A DNA stretch of 64,000 bases. Origin: Fragilariopsis cylindrus CCMP1102 (taxonomy: Eukaryota; Bacillariophyta; Bacillariophyceae; Bacillariales; Bacillariaceae). Positions 21,044 through 33,284 of this stretch are shown piece after piece. The stretch covers positions 186,001-250,000 of the forward strand of contig FMBT01000316.1 in the NCBI GenBank assembly GCA_900095095.1, read 5' to 3'. Every line of letters begins with the position of its first letter. The stretch's first letter is position 1. Under the pieces are notes generated by a model. It ran no database searches and had not been told where the DNA came from. It saw only the letters and a list, made by a program, of their open reading frames with translations. A program made the position numbers and the translations under genes.

Positions 21044-22342
21044 ATGTTTGCTCCTACAACTACTCGTAACACTACAGTAGGATGTAACGAAGGTAATAAT
21101 AATAATGGTGGTATCAATGGTTCAACAACAATAAGCAGTCCTACTGCTGGTAATAGTGCAACACTAATATTTCGTGATGCTCAAACAGACTTACTATCTG
21201 TATTTCAACGCAGTCATTATGACTTACTTGTTGGTAATCCACCATCCTACAATCCTGATTTTATTCTAACAACATCAACAAGTAGTAGTAGTAGTAGTAG
21301 TAGTGCAGTGCAAATAACTACACAACAACAACCTACAGTAGTCACCAGTAATTTTATTAATCATGCCAGCAGACGAAGCAGCAATCACACTACTACTGCA
21401 AGAAATCCATTCGACGATGACGATGACGATAACGGCGACACTGATGAAAATACTACAGTAAGAAGAGGTAGTAGTAGTACCATAAATCCTTTTGAAGTCA
21501 ATAACAACATCAATAACAATTTCAATGTCAATAACAATAACAACGTTGTTATAAGTGCTGCTGCAGTCAATGATCATTATTCGGATAATGTTGTAGCTAC
21601 TACTGGTGGTACTACTATTAGTACTACTACGATCCCCTTCGTAACAGCTGTACAAATAATTGAGCATGACGACAACAACTGTAATATAGAAGAAGATTCA
21701 ACAACAACAATAGTCGAAGTTTTAACAGTAGAAGAAGATCGGCGACCACCACCATCGACATATTTTCCTACTTTTGATATTGATGATAATAATAATAATA
21801 ATAGTGACGGTAGTGGTCAAAGAATGAATTTATTATTTCCAGTTGTAGCGGAACGAATAATTATAATACCAGCACATGACGATGATGGACTGGATTTTGA
21901 TAATAATAATGGAGTAGCGCGATCAAATTCATCATCATCATCGTCATGCAGACGTCCTCCCCCCTCATCGTATTTTCCATCATCACCTGTTGATGAGAGC
22001 AGCGGTCATAGTAGTAGAATCAATAGCTCAACTGATGGGACGACGCGTACAAGTATAAGCACTATCATTCGTCGTATGTCAGTTGATGCAGATATAGCAA
22101 TACGACGTTCAATAAAAACACTATCATCAAAAAAGATTGTACAATCATCAAACAAAATTATTCATGAACACAAGACAAAAATTAATAATATTATTATTCA
22201 TCAACATATCATTAGACCTGATGCTGCAGATATCGTTGTACAAAAAATTAAAAACCAAATACAACAAAAAACAAAATCATTGCAGTCCATAAACAACAAG
22301 TTATGGAATAAGAAGAAGAAGAATACCTATAAAGAGAAATAA
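21044..22342 (+). CDS. Disordered Asn/Ser-rich protein with PPxY, PPPSxYFP and NPF motifs
   Basis: A 432-residue single-exon frame that starts at an ATG, with no globular domain that I recognise. Recurrent short motifs stand out: NPPSYNP (a PPxY ligand for WW domains), NPF followed by acidic residues twice (NPFDDD, NPFEVN, typical EH-domain ligands), and two near-identical RRPPPS(T/S)YFP blocks. The C-terminal 110 residues are basic and predicted helical, ending KNTYKEK. The motif set resembles endocytic adaptors or NEDD4-type ligase substrates, but this is inference. The length and steady codon pattern support a real gene in spite of the low complexity. Confidence 0.6.
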   Translation: MFAPTTTRNTTVGCNEGNNNNGGINGSTTISSPTAGNSATLIFRDAQTDLLSVFQRSHYDLLVGNPPSYNPDFILTTSTSSSSSSSSAVQITTQQQPTVVTSNFINHASRRSSNHTTTARNPFDDDDDDNGDTDENTTVRRGSSSTINPFEVNNNINNNFNVNNNNNVVISAAAVNDHYSDNVVATTGGTTISTTTIPFVTAVQIIEHDDNNCNIEEDSTTTIVEVLTVEEDRRPPPSTYFPTFDIDDNNNNNSDGSGQRMNLLFPVVAERIIIIPAHDDDGLDFDNNNGVARSNSSSSSSCRRPPPSSYFPSSPVDESSGHSSRINSSTDGTTRTSISTIIRRMSVDADIAIRRSIKTLSSKKIVQSSNKIIHEHKTKINNIIIHQHIIRPDAADIVVQKIKNQIQQKTKSLQSINNKLWNKKKKNTYKEK

Positions 22343-22868
22343 ATAGATAATAAGTCACGTCATTCTGCTGTTGTTCTCTATTTGCTCAAGTTCAGCAGTT
22401 GCAGCTACGTCTTCTTCTTTCGAAGTTCTACTGAACTTGGTCTCTGCCATAGTTGCTACGTCTCTGCTACTTTCTTCTGCTGTACTGAATGTACACTTCC
22501 GCAGGTAACAGAAAAGTAAATTCAATAGGATTGATTCCAACAATAACCAATAGAGGAGTGGCTATAAAATATCCGATAGGAAGATTATCGTAAATGCCAA
22601 TGGAGTGGTTCATGAGGAACGACCATAAGGTGAAAAGACGATTCCATGAACTAAATATACTCTCTCTCTCTCTCTCTCTCTCTATTTTGTCAAGTCTCAG
22701 GTGATCATAGGTTAGCTAGTTCGTTTTGCATAGTTTCTTTTTCTAAATCAATGAGCTATTATTTTAACTTTGTAAATTTTTGAAAGATACCAATAGTTAT
22801 ACCAAAGGTGTTGCCAAAATTGATATCTCAGCAACTGAGATTGAGCATGGCGCTGCAGTCATAGATTT
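22343..22868. other. Intergenic region with a CT microsatellite
   Basis: It contains a (CT)n run at about 22661-22683. No coding sequence recognised. Confidence 0.45.
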
Positions 22869-23389
22869 CTAATCGGGAATAGCATCAGGATCATCGCCTC
22901 CAACCTTCATTAAGTGTTCTAATAGCTCACATAGTTTGGATCCATCCCAACTATTGTCTATTTCCTCATAATTCTTAACCGTAATTTCTAACAACTTACA
23001 TTTAGTTTGTATAATTCTGTGACTTTTATCCCTAACACTGAATATTTTTGGACCAATTTGTGTCACTACGAGGTCACTTGCTTTGAGGATGCCAAGCCAA
23101 CGATTGGTTCTAAAATTGCTATCAACTGAACAGCTGTTCAATGGATTTTGTTTGTCAATCATTATTCCGTCCGTTGGGCGTATCAGCGATTGATTTCTCC
23201 TGTAGATAGTTTGCGAGTTACAGCCAAGATCCTATTGTCACCCCGTCCCTCAACACCCTTATTGATTCCAGCAGCAGCGAATGATTCTGGTCCCCGCATT
23301 CTAGTGATCTTTCCAGTTAATGAATAATGGTAAGTGACATCAGCGCAAGTTATGTATTCGAAATCTCCACTCTCCTTCATTTCTTTCAC
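22869..23389 (-). pseudogene. Broken or mis-framed ORF pair, unknown protein
   Basis: Two adjacent minus-strand frames, 23389-23183 (68 residues) and 23162-22869 (97 residues), lie back to back. The second frame stays open upstream of its ATG and overlaps the end of the first, so a single frame change near 23180-23230 would account for both. Composition is balanced rather than repetitive (for example KITRMRGPESFAAAGINKG and RWLGILKASDLVVTQIG), unlike random intergenic ORFs. I recognise no family. It may be a decayed gene, a fragment of a dispersed one, or an assembly error. Confidence 0.35.
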
Positions 23390-23868
23390 TTTGTTCTTCT
23401 ACATTTCTGAGGTTGCTGCTCTAATCATATTGTTTGTTGCTTATGTTGTTTTGTTTTATTGACTGTATTCGTGCTTATTGCTTGCGAGAAGAGAGATAGA
23501 GAGAGAGATCAGATTTAAAAGGGATCGCGCCATGATGCGAGAAGAGAGAGAGAGAGTTCAGATTTAAAAGGGATCGCGCCATGGGGCCCCCAAAACAAAA
23601 CGCCGTGAAGGATCTTCGACATTTATCCGTAAAATCGCGGGACTCGCTTAATTTAAAAGATGCGTTACTTAAGGTACGAGTGTAAGACAACATATCGCGT
23701 TGGAAGCGCTGTGCACAATTGATTCATTCACTCATTCACTCATTCGATTGATTCCTTCATACAGGCGTAGAAAATAACAGTAGTAAGAGCTCACAAAATC
23801 AAAACGCAACAAAATAAAAAGCAACAAAACAAACTTAAAAACCCCTCTACAAATAAATAAATACCATA
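23390..23868. other. Intergenic region with a short tandem duplication
   Basis: A block of about 55 bp containing GCGAGAAGAGAGA, GATTTAAAAGGGATCGCG and CCATG is present twice in tandem (about 23483-23584). A CATTCACTCATTCACT run lies near 23725. No coding sequence is recognised. The 3' part is the likely promoter of the small secreted protein. Confidence 0.45.
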
Positions 23869-24399
23869 ATGAAGATCTCCCACAATAATCCACTTGTTCT
23901 CATGGCCTTGACTTGGGTCTCTAGTTCTGTTATTAGTGACGCTCGCATCATTGGTGGAAACAACAGCAACATCCACGATCATCGTGGACTATCTGACAAG
24001 GATAATGGCAAATACATAGTATACGCCTACAATCCATGCAGCCAGGAGGTTTTTGCGGATTTCACTTTCCTGAATGATCAAGTCCGTGTCAATAAGGATA
24101 AATGCAAACAGATTGGGGACCGCACACCCGGCAAGGAAATCAAATATAGCGCCTTCACCAAAAACGGAAGTGATAGCAACCACGACACCATCAATCTCGG
24201 AGGAGTTAGTCTACAAGAAGCTTCGGACTTCGAGAACGAATGTGATTTCGATGATAGCACACCCAGCAATGTCCGTGTCGTCAAACTATCATGTCCCGAG
24301 GGCACACCTAAAAAGCGCGACCGTGCTTTGTCGTCCTCCTCCAACGACGACAACAATAAGTCCCAAGTCTACGCCTGTTTTATCCCGTTTTTTTGTTAA
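23869..24399 (+). CDS. Small secreted cysteine-containing protein
   Basis: A 176-residue single-exon frame from an ATG in AT-rich context. The N-terminus is a good signal peptide (MKISHNNPLVLMALTWVSSSVISDA), with likely cleavage after about residue 25. The mature part is polar with few hydrophobic runs and holds six Cys (NPCSQ, KCKQ, NECDF, LSCPE, ACF, FFC), consistent with up to three disulfides in an exported protein. It ends FIPFFC with no ER-retention motif. No family recognised. Codon use has more C-ending codons than the Asn/Asp-rich neighbours, which may reflect high expression. Confidence 0.6.
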   Translation: MKISHNNPLVLMALTWVSSSVISDARIIGGNNSNIHDHRGLSDKDNGKYIVYAYNPCSQEVFADFTFLNDQVRVNKDKCKQIGDRTPGKEIKYSAFTKNGSDSNHDTINLGGVSLQEASDFENECDFDDSTPSNVRVVKLSCPEGTPKKRDRALSSSSNDDNNKSQVYACFIPFFC

Positions 24400-24717
24400 C
24401 GTACATTTAGTAATTTTATCACGTCCGTCCAATGATAACGAAAGTTGAATCCAAGATTTTAACATCAGGATAGACGACGCCTTTCGTTGAAAACCTAGTG
24501 AAGATGCGAGGCAAGAAAAATCACAAGAAGAAGTAGCAGAAGGAAATTTAGTTAAATATAAATCGTTATTTACTGTAACTTAAGTACTGGTTCTAGTTTT
24601 TTTTTCCACATCTTTAAATAACTTATTCTTCTCTTTTACTCTCTATATAATTTTCATTCGTGAGAGAAATTAATTTCCTTCTTCATTTTGCTTCTAAAAG
24701 TATTTTCTTTTTCAAAT

Positions 24718-25071
24718 CTAAAGTTCATCATCACCAAAATCACCGGCATCGTCATTATCACCTCCACTAGCACCTCCGGCGTAAACATTCCGCATGATAG
24801 GGTTGGCAACTTGTTCAACATCCTTTTGCTTTTCGTCGTAACCTTCCTTGTCGGCTTCAGGATTTGCATCCATCCAGTCAAGAGTTTCGTCGATCATATC
24901 TTGTAACTCCTTCTTGTCCTCGACAGAGACATTATTTGAACGGGTGTCGCCTTCCATACTGTTCTTCAGGTTGTACAAGTACGATTCTAATCCGTTTCGG
25001 GAATCGATCTGATCTTTGATAATTTTGTCTTCTTCGGCATATTCCTCGGCTTCCTTTACCATACGTTTAAT
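24718..25071 (-). pseudogene. BiP-type HSP70, detached C-terminal fragment ending in DDEL
   Basis: This is the lid and tail of an ER HSP70: IKRMVKEAEEYAEEDK begins at 25071 and the frame runs to a TAG at 24718, ending GDFGDDEL, an HDEL/KDEL-type ER-retention signal. It belongs with the BiP-like part at 28090-29841 on the same strand. About 48 residues normally found between the two parts (after the GIPPAP region and before ERMVKEAEE) are missing, and roughly 3 kb carrying another gene sits between them. Homology starts within five bases of the stop codon of the neighbouring HA-domain gene, so 25071-25076 is a sharp junction. Confidence 0.85.
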
Positions 25072-25075
25072 ACAT

Positions 25076-27361
25076 TTACCAAACAAAATTGATGGAATTT
25101 AGAAGCTCAGTGCGTTTATTTGATAATTTATTCTTCTTGTACAACCCTCGTTGAGAAGCTACCCACTGTCCAAGTTGCAGATCTACGGTATACCGACGTG
25201 GCACTTTGGTTGACATATACTGTTTCTTGTACACCACAAGTTTCTGATACCTTTCCATCCATTTTGAATCTTGTGCATTCCAAACAAAAGCAAATTGGCA
25301 TCGCTTTCCGTTACAGCTAAGCGAATTAATATACACACGTTTGGATCCGACCAGCTTGTCTTCAAATTCAACCGTAGCCCTCGCTGGAATCGTTTTACCA
25401 GGTTTCATGACACTCTTTACGATTCCAGTTCCAAAGTTCGCTTGGATGACCGGATCATGCATCGCTAGATCATGCATAGTAACATTAGTAATGGTAGGTG
25501 GCGGACAATAGTATTTCGTCAATGCCAAAGATTTTGCATGATTTTCCAGTCGTTGTTCATACGTCAGTAATGCTAAACTCTTCTCGTATCCTAACAAACC
25601 ATTTGCCTGTCGTTGTTCGTACGTCAGTAATGCTAAACTCTTCTCGTAATTCGCTAGACGTTGTTCGGGGGTCAGTAATCCTAAACCCTTCTTGTATCCT
25701 AACATACCATTTACCTGATGTTGTTCCTTGGTCAGTAATCCTAAACTCCTTTCGTAATGCGCAATTTGCATTCGGTGGATCTTTTTTTCTAATGCTCTTG
25801 ATTGATCACTTGTTCTATTATCATATAAAGTTACATTTTTCGCTGCCATGAATGTTGATTCTTTCTTTCTATTACTCAAACGATGGAGCACTGGTTTCAG
25901 CTTTGAGGGTTCTTCGATGTTAATTAATAGTAAGACAAGTTTCCCATTAGATCCATTATTGAAGATGGGGGTGTTCAAAATCCTATCTACACCATCTTGG
26001 GTGTTTAATCCAAGAACACCAGTAGTTAATTTTATTTCTCCATTCATAGCGTCTTTGGTCGGTGCACCAAATGCTAGATGACAACCATTAGAAGCAAGAA
26101 TCAAACATTCCACATTTTGCTGTATACCGTGGACTAACGGTGCTCTATCCACTGGACCAGCTCGTTTGCGACTACACATTTTGAACAACCACTTGTCTTC
26201 AGTAAGAAATGAATCTTTCTTCTTAGGACCTATACAAATAGTAATGGAAGATTAGAATGATAATAAATAATTCATGAACAATACAATTGAATTACATTAG
26301 ACGACATATGTATACGTAGAATAAACAACAAGAAAAAACCTACCACCGTTATACAGTTTGTGGTTCCTCTGTGATGGACTGCTCTTTTCGTTCACCCATG
26401 ATGATCGTGTAGTTTTGTGATGACCTTCAATCCCACTACATTTACAAATTTCCAAAACTCGACTGTCATCATCATCCTGTAGCACCCACCGTGCTAGGAG
26501 ACCATGTTGGCATAGACGCAGGACTTGTTGTTGTAGTTCTTTCCTTGTACTTGCGGACAGATCACTTTTTTCGGCCAAACGGATACTAAAACCGGGTAAT
26601 GCAACTTGTGTAGGCGTGACTAAATCGAGTTCCAGCATTCGTTTTATGACATCCTTCATTTCCATAGCAGTATTGGGTTGAAACTCTACCATTGATGGAA
26701 TGTCCTTGTGCTCGTCTTTGTCTGAATCTAGTTGAAGTTGTTTTTTGGCACTCCGATGTGGTTGTCGCCTGGTACTAATGCCTTTTAGCTTCTTTTTTGG
26801 TGGTGGTTGAATGATGTCGTTCTCTCGACGTTTTTTGCCGATGTCGTTCTCTCGACGTTTTTTGCCACTCCGATGTGGTTGTTGTCGCTGGGTACTAATG
26901 CCTGATTTGATCATCTTCTGTGCACCTTTTTGCTTCTTTTTGGTTGGTTGTTGAAGATTAAATTGATGCAATCCAAGTTGTTGTAACAGTGTTTGATTCC
27001 GTTGAATACGTTCTAAACGAAGACGTTCATAATTAGATAGTCCATCATTGGGTTGATTAGTATTATCTTCATTGTCATTGTCATCGTCATCGTCGTCATC
27101 AGACGATGATGCTGAATCTTCTTCTTCATCATCATCATCATCATCATCGTTGTCATCATCATCCTCATCATCGTTGTCATCATCATCCTCATAATCATCA
27201 AGGTCATGGTATTCATTCGTCATTGACAGTGGCGGCTGCAGTGGCGGCGTTGTGGTAGCATATGACGCTCGGTTACGAATTGGTGAAATTGATGCCCAGT
27301 ATTTTGATTCTGTACAGTGCGCTTGTAATTCTTTTGGTATCTCGTATGACGGTGTGTCCAT
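25076..27361 (-). CDS. Two-exon helicase-associated (HA) domain protein with LLTxEQR repeats
   Basis: Exon 1 is 27361-26344 and exon 2 is 26229-25076 (donor GTAGGT, acceptor TATAG), 723 residues in all. The first half is low-complexity: an Asp/Glu run, then Lys/Arg-rich stretches with two KKRRENDI repeats that resemble nuclear localisation signals. Exon 2 holds about five units of the type YEKSLALLTYEQR, alternately 16 and 20 residues apart, then a segment FGTGIVKSVMKPGK. The C-terminus is a helicase-associated domain (WMERYQKLVVYKKQY, KVPRRYTVDLQLGQWVASQR, LLNSINFVW), a module frequent in diatom nuclear proteins. DNA or chromatin binding is inferred. The frame ends exactly after the domain's final Trp, at the junction with the HSP70 fragment, so the native C-terminus may have been longer. 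Confidence 0.75.
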
Positions 27362-27406
27362 TGTACGACGGAATTCTTGTTGTTCTTGTGTTGTCTCTCG
27401 CTTCAA

Positions 27407-28038
27407 TTTTGAAATTAAGTTGCTGTACAGTGTACAATTAGTTGACGATTAAGTTTTGTGAGAGTATTAAATGAAGATGTGAAAAACAATGAATTGATGA
27501 TTTGTTCATTTGATTATTTTCCTCTCGTCTTTCCCTTCTTAGCAACGTAGACAGAGTACTAGATCCTACGTGAAATCATTTCCATAATGGAAAGATGACT
27601 CAGGAGTCATCTTTCAATTCCCATCGCGTTGCTAGGTCACTCCCACCGTCGTCTTAATAATGCAACACGGACATTATATTCGCCGTGCTTCTATTAGCAA
27701 TGTTAACTCCCATTCCACTCTTGTCTTGTCGGACGGTACGATTTTCATGTTTTTATTCACTGCGCGATGAAATCGCGTATTCACTCTTGTCTTGTCGGAC
27801 AGTACGATTTTCATCATAAGAATGATACAAAAAGATAATAACATTTATTTCATAATATACGCATGTAAGAATTATCATAATAATAATACAAAAAGATAAT
27901 AAAATTTATTTCATAATATACGCATGTAAGAATTATCATAATAATAATAATAATAATATAGTAACTACTGTAGTACCTACTGTAGTAACTACTGTAATAA
28001 CTACTGTAGTAACTACTGTAATAACTACTGTAATAACT
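27407..28038. other. Intergenic part of the insertion, with hairpins and tandem duplications
   Basis: Upstream of the HA-domain gene. It holds a perfect 12-bp-arm palindrome at 27590-27615 nested in longer partial inverted repeats, a 33-bp direct repeat (27716-27748 and 27782-27814, containing CTTGTCTTGTCGGAC), a 61-bp tandem repeat (about 27825-27945) and a minisatellite of TAATAACTACTGTAG units (about 27958-28038). No coding sequence and no trace of the missing HSP70 segment was found here. Confidence 0.6.
27590..27615. repeat. Perfect palindrome (12-bp arms)
   Basis: GAAAGATGACTC, AG, then GAGTCATCTTTC. It is flanked by a second imperfect palindrome (ATTTCCATAATGGAAA, 27578-27593), and by TTAGCAACG at about 27539 with CGTTGCTAG at about 27627, so a multi-stem structure is possible. 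The function is unknown; it could be a terminus or recombination relic. Confidence 0.6.
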
Positions 28039-28089
28039 AGTGCTGTCATTACCTCCTATTTTCATCATATCAGTATTAATAAGAAAGCG

Positions 28090-28091
<2 letters not shown>
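28039..28091 (+). repeat. 53-bp patch copied from the FUSC-like gene
   Basis: 28039-28091 matches 35450-35502 at 51 of 53 positions, the first 43 without any difference. In the FUSC-like gene the sequence is ordinary coding sequence ([14 protein letters not shown]). Here it sits exactly where the BiP-like reading frame loses homology. It looks like templated filler at a break-repair junction. Confidence 0.88.
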
Positions 28092-29841
<1,750 letters not shown>

Positions 29842-30720
29842 GCTGCAGTTTTCTGTTGAGAGTTTTGTGTTGCTGTTGTGGGTTTTTGCTTGTATAGATT
29901 ATTTGAAAGCTTTGTACTTGTATTGTGGTATTGTTGTTTATGGTCTTATTAATTTGTGAGCTGAAAAGAAAAGGAAAGATAGATTACCGTACTGTATTTA
30001 CTATTGAAACTCATTGCGTCGATTTGAAACCCAATGAATATCTACAGCACGTTTGAAATCAACACGCGTAGTTTCCTCATTAATCTCCACGAGTACAATA
30101 TTTCAAGCGATTAAAAATAATAATAGAGTGAAATACTCAACGCTAACCTCTATGATACTGTTGCTAATTCTCAGCGTGACACTTAGAGTATCTAAAAATG
30201 TCCAGAACAGACACTTTGGTACTAATTCTACATATGCAGTTTCATCCAGTGTCCATTGATATCTAAAAGAAAGTAGCTTTTGAGTGTCCTAGTATCATAG
30301 GTCGGAATCTTATAAGTTAGTGCGGAGTGTAGAGCTGTTAGCTAGCTACAACAAACAAACAAGGAATCGCAACAAAAAAAACAATCTCAACAGATAGAAA
30401 CGAAAAGAATAATGATATGATTTTTAGGCAATGGAATTCTAATTGATTCAAATCTATACAGAAAAAAGGCAATTACACGAAGTCACTTGATATATAGTGG
30501 AATGACATAGGAAGAAATTCTTTTTCTTTTGTGTGATGCCAGCAATAATAACATAACTATCAACTCCCTAAATTAAAGAATGATGACACGGATGACAAGA
30601 ATTCATTCATACTATTATTTCTCTACTAGCTAGCTAACAGTAGTAGCTAACTGGGGTCTACCTTTCAGTCATTATTATTTGAACGCACATGGTAACTGAC
30701 TCCTTCCTTCTCAACCAAGA
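29842..30720. other. Intergenic region with MITE copy A
   Basis: Upstream sequence of the BiP-like gene and downstream sequence of the TPR gene. Apart from the inverted-repeat element at 30136-30326 I see only short spurious ORFs. Confidence 0.5.
30136..30326 (-). mobile_element. Small inverted-repeat element (MITE-like), copy A
   Basis: Reverse-complemented, 30136-30326 aligns along its whole length with 54781-55003. Both copies start CTCCGCACTAAC, and the other end is an imperfect inverted copy of the start (CTMAMRCTAAC ... GATACT). About 190 bp and non-coding, it fits a non-autonomous DNA transposon. No clear target-site duplication was resolved. Divergence between the copies is considerable, so the family is not very young. 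Confidence 0.68.
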
Positions 30721-33242
30721 TTATGAATGCGTGTACTGATACTGATACTGACTGTTTCGTTTTGCAGTATATGCTTTGTTTGGATCTTGGTAATTCTCAA
30801 TACAAAATAGTTGGTATTGTATTGATACAACATTCTTATGACGACAATGCTGTTGCTGTTGTTGCGTACTATTTGTATTTGTATTTGTTTTATCATTAGC
30901 ATTATTATTCCCTAATGCATGGATCATCCAGTACAATGCTTGGTTTGTAACTTGGTGTGCTCTTTTGTATTCCCCTTGAAGTAAAAAGATCCATCCAATA
31001 CTAGCAAGGACTGTAGCTTCATCAGCAATAATAGCAGCAAAATAACAATCATTCGTTGCTGCTGCTGTTCTTCGATTGTTATTATTGTCATAAGAAGTAT
31101 TCTGATTATGATGATGCTGTCGCAAATTTTGATACAAACGAAGTGATTCATTATAATAATGAATAGCCAATGGTAAATAGAGTTGTGATGTATATATGTT
31201 ACCAATCCGATACATCGTTTCGGCTATTTGAACGACAACATCGCCGTATTTCTGGTTTTGTTGGTGAGCGTGAAGTGTTCGAAGTACTTCTTGATAATAT
31301 CTCATTGCAATATCTGGTCGACGACCACGTTGATGATGATCATAATATTGTCCTAGTAAAATTTGTGCTCGTGTTGCAAGTAATACCCAAGATGTAGATG
31401 AGTCGTCATTAGTAGGGTTGAATTGCTGCTGCCACCATTTTAATATTTGTTCAGAACAAAGTTTTACATCATTCCATAATCCTTGTGCTGCATAGATTTT
31501 ACCCTGTACAATAACTAAATTACCAATCAATATCAATGCTGGATTAGATAGATGATGTGGCGAAACTTCATTTAATGTAGGAAACAATGAATGATGAATA
31601 CTAATTTCGGCAGCAGTAGCAGCAGCGTCGTGAATACTGTTATGATTATCAGTGTTTTTGTTTTTAATCAAAAGCACTTCAATACCAGAAGAAATTACAT
31701 TCCTTGCAGTTACATACCGACCTTGTTGATAATGTATTAGTCCCATTTGATGATATATTTCTGCTATTTGTATTGATACTTCTTCATTCCTCGCTCGTTG
31801 TTTAAGTAAACGAATAGTTTGTCGAAACATTCAGAGAGTTTCTTCTGCTCTATCGTTATTGTTAATGTTAATGTTAATGTTGCTATTGCTGGAAGTACCG
31901 GTACAAGAATTGTCGCTTCCAGCAGCAGCAGCAGCAATAGTAGCAGCACTCGTTTTAGATATAGAGCAGGTACTATCAATATCAACCGAAGAAGGATGAT
32001 GTTGTTGCGATCTATATTGCTGTTTATGATGTTGATCATGCTCTTTCTCCTGTTGCATTCGGTGGTTGTGGTGGTGGGAGTGGTGCCTACTTTTACTTCG
32101 ACGATGTTGTTGTTTACGATGGTGATGATGATGATGATGATGATTATAATGATCCTCCATTATTGTTCTATTAGTATCATCCAGCATTACAGTAGTTATA
32201 GATCGAACGGACAGTAAATCGACGTGGTTGCTGTTGCCCTTGTCTTTATTAGCATCATCGTAATCATCAAAATTGATACCTTCATCTTCATCCAATAATA
32301 AAGATTCTTCCGATAATAAGAAATCGATTTCATCGTTAAATCCTCCACCACTATTGTCGTCAAAGGAAGTTGATGGTATTCCTCCTGATGATTTAGATGG
32401 TACAGTTTGCTTTTGTTGTTGTTCATCAACGAGATCTTCCGAGCGATATCTTGATCTCCTACAACTACCACCACTCTTCGGTAGTTCAGCAGCATTCGCA
32501 CTGTTACTATTCCTTCCTTCTTTATTTGTTGTTGTTATTTTTGTTGTTGGTCTGGATGGTGGGAGCAATAATCGTCGTTGAAAGAAAGGCGATGGTGGCC
32601 GTGGTAATAATCTATTGCTACTACTCCTGCAAGTACTTGAACTACCAGCCGGTATAACAATTTTTGTACCCATTGATGATGTAGCATACACACCCTTCTC
32701 AACATAATCTTCTGATCGTCCTCGCAGTCTTGTTTTCGTCGTCTTTGGTTTACTACTGCTGCTGCTGCTGTGGCTGCTGCGGCTGCTATAGCTGGAGGAC
32801 GTCGTTGTTGGTGATGATGACAGTTCTGCAGTCGTTACAGTTCTATCGTCACCATCATCCTCGTCGTCGTCACCGTCGTCGTCGTCACCATAATCATTTA
32901 GGTTCTTCTTTAATTTATTATTTGTGTTGCAGTTTCCTCTTCTTTTTCTTCCTGTTGCAGATTCTGTTGTTCTGACAGATGTTGCTGACATTATTTCGTC
33001 ATCATTGTTGATGATTCTTTCACATACTACAGGACTATCATTGTTGCTGCTGTTGTTGCTGTTGCTGCTGTTGTTGCTGTTGCTGCTGTTAGGAACTACG
33101 TTATTACTTTTATTATAACAAGAACAATTCAGATTGCGACATTTCCGAAAGGGAATTCCTGTTCGTTCCAATGGAACCTTTTCTTTTTCGTGGATACGTT
33201 GTGGTTTTAATTGAGTTGTTCGTGTTTCGTAGATGTCAATTA

Positions 33243-33284
<42 letters not shown>

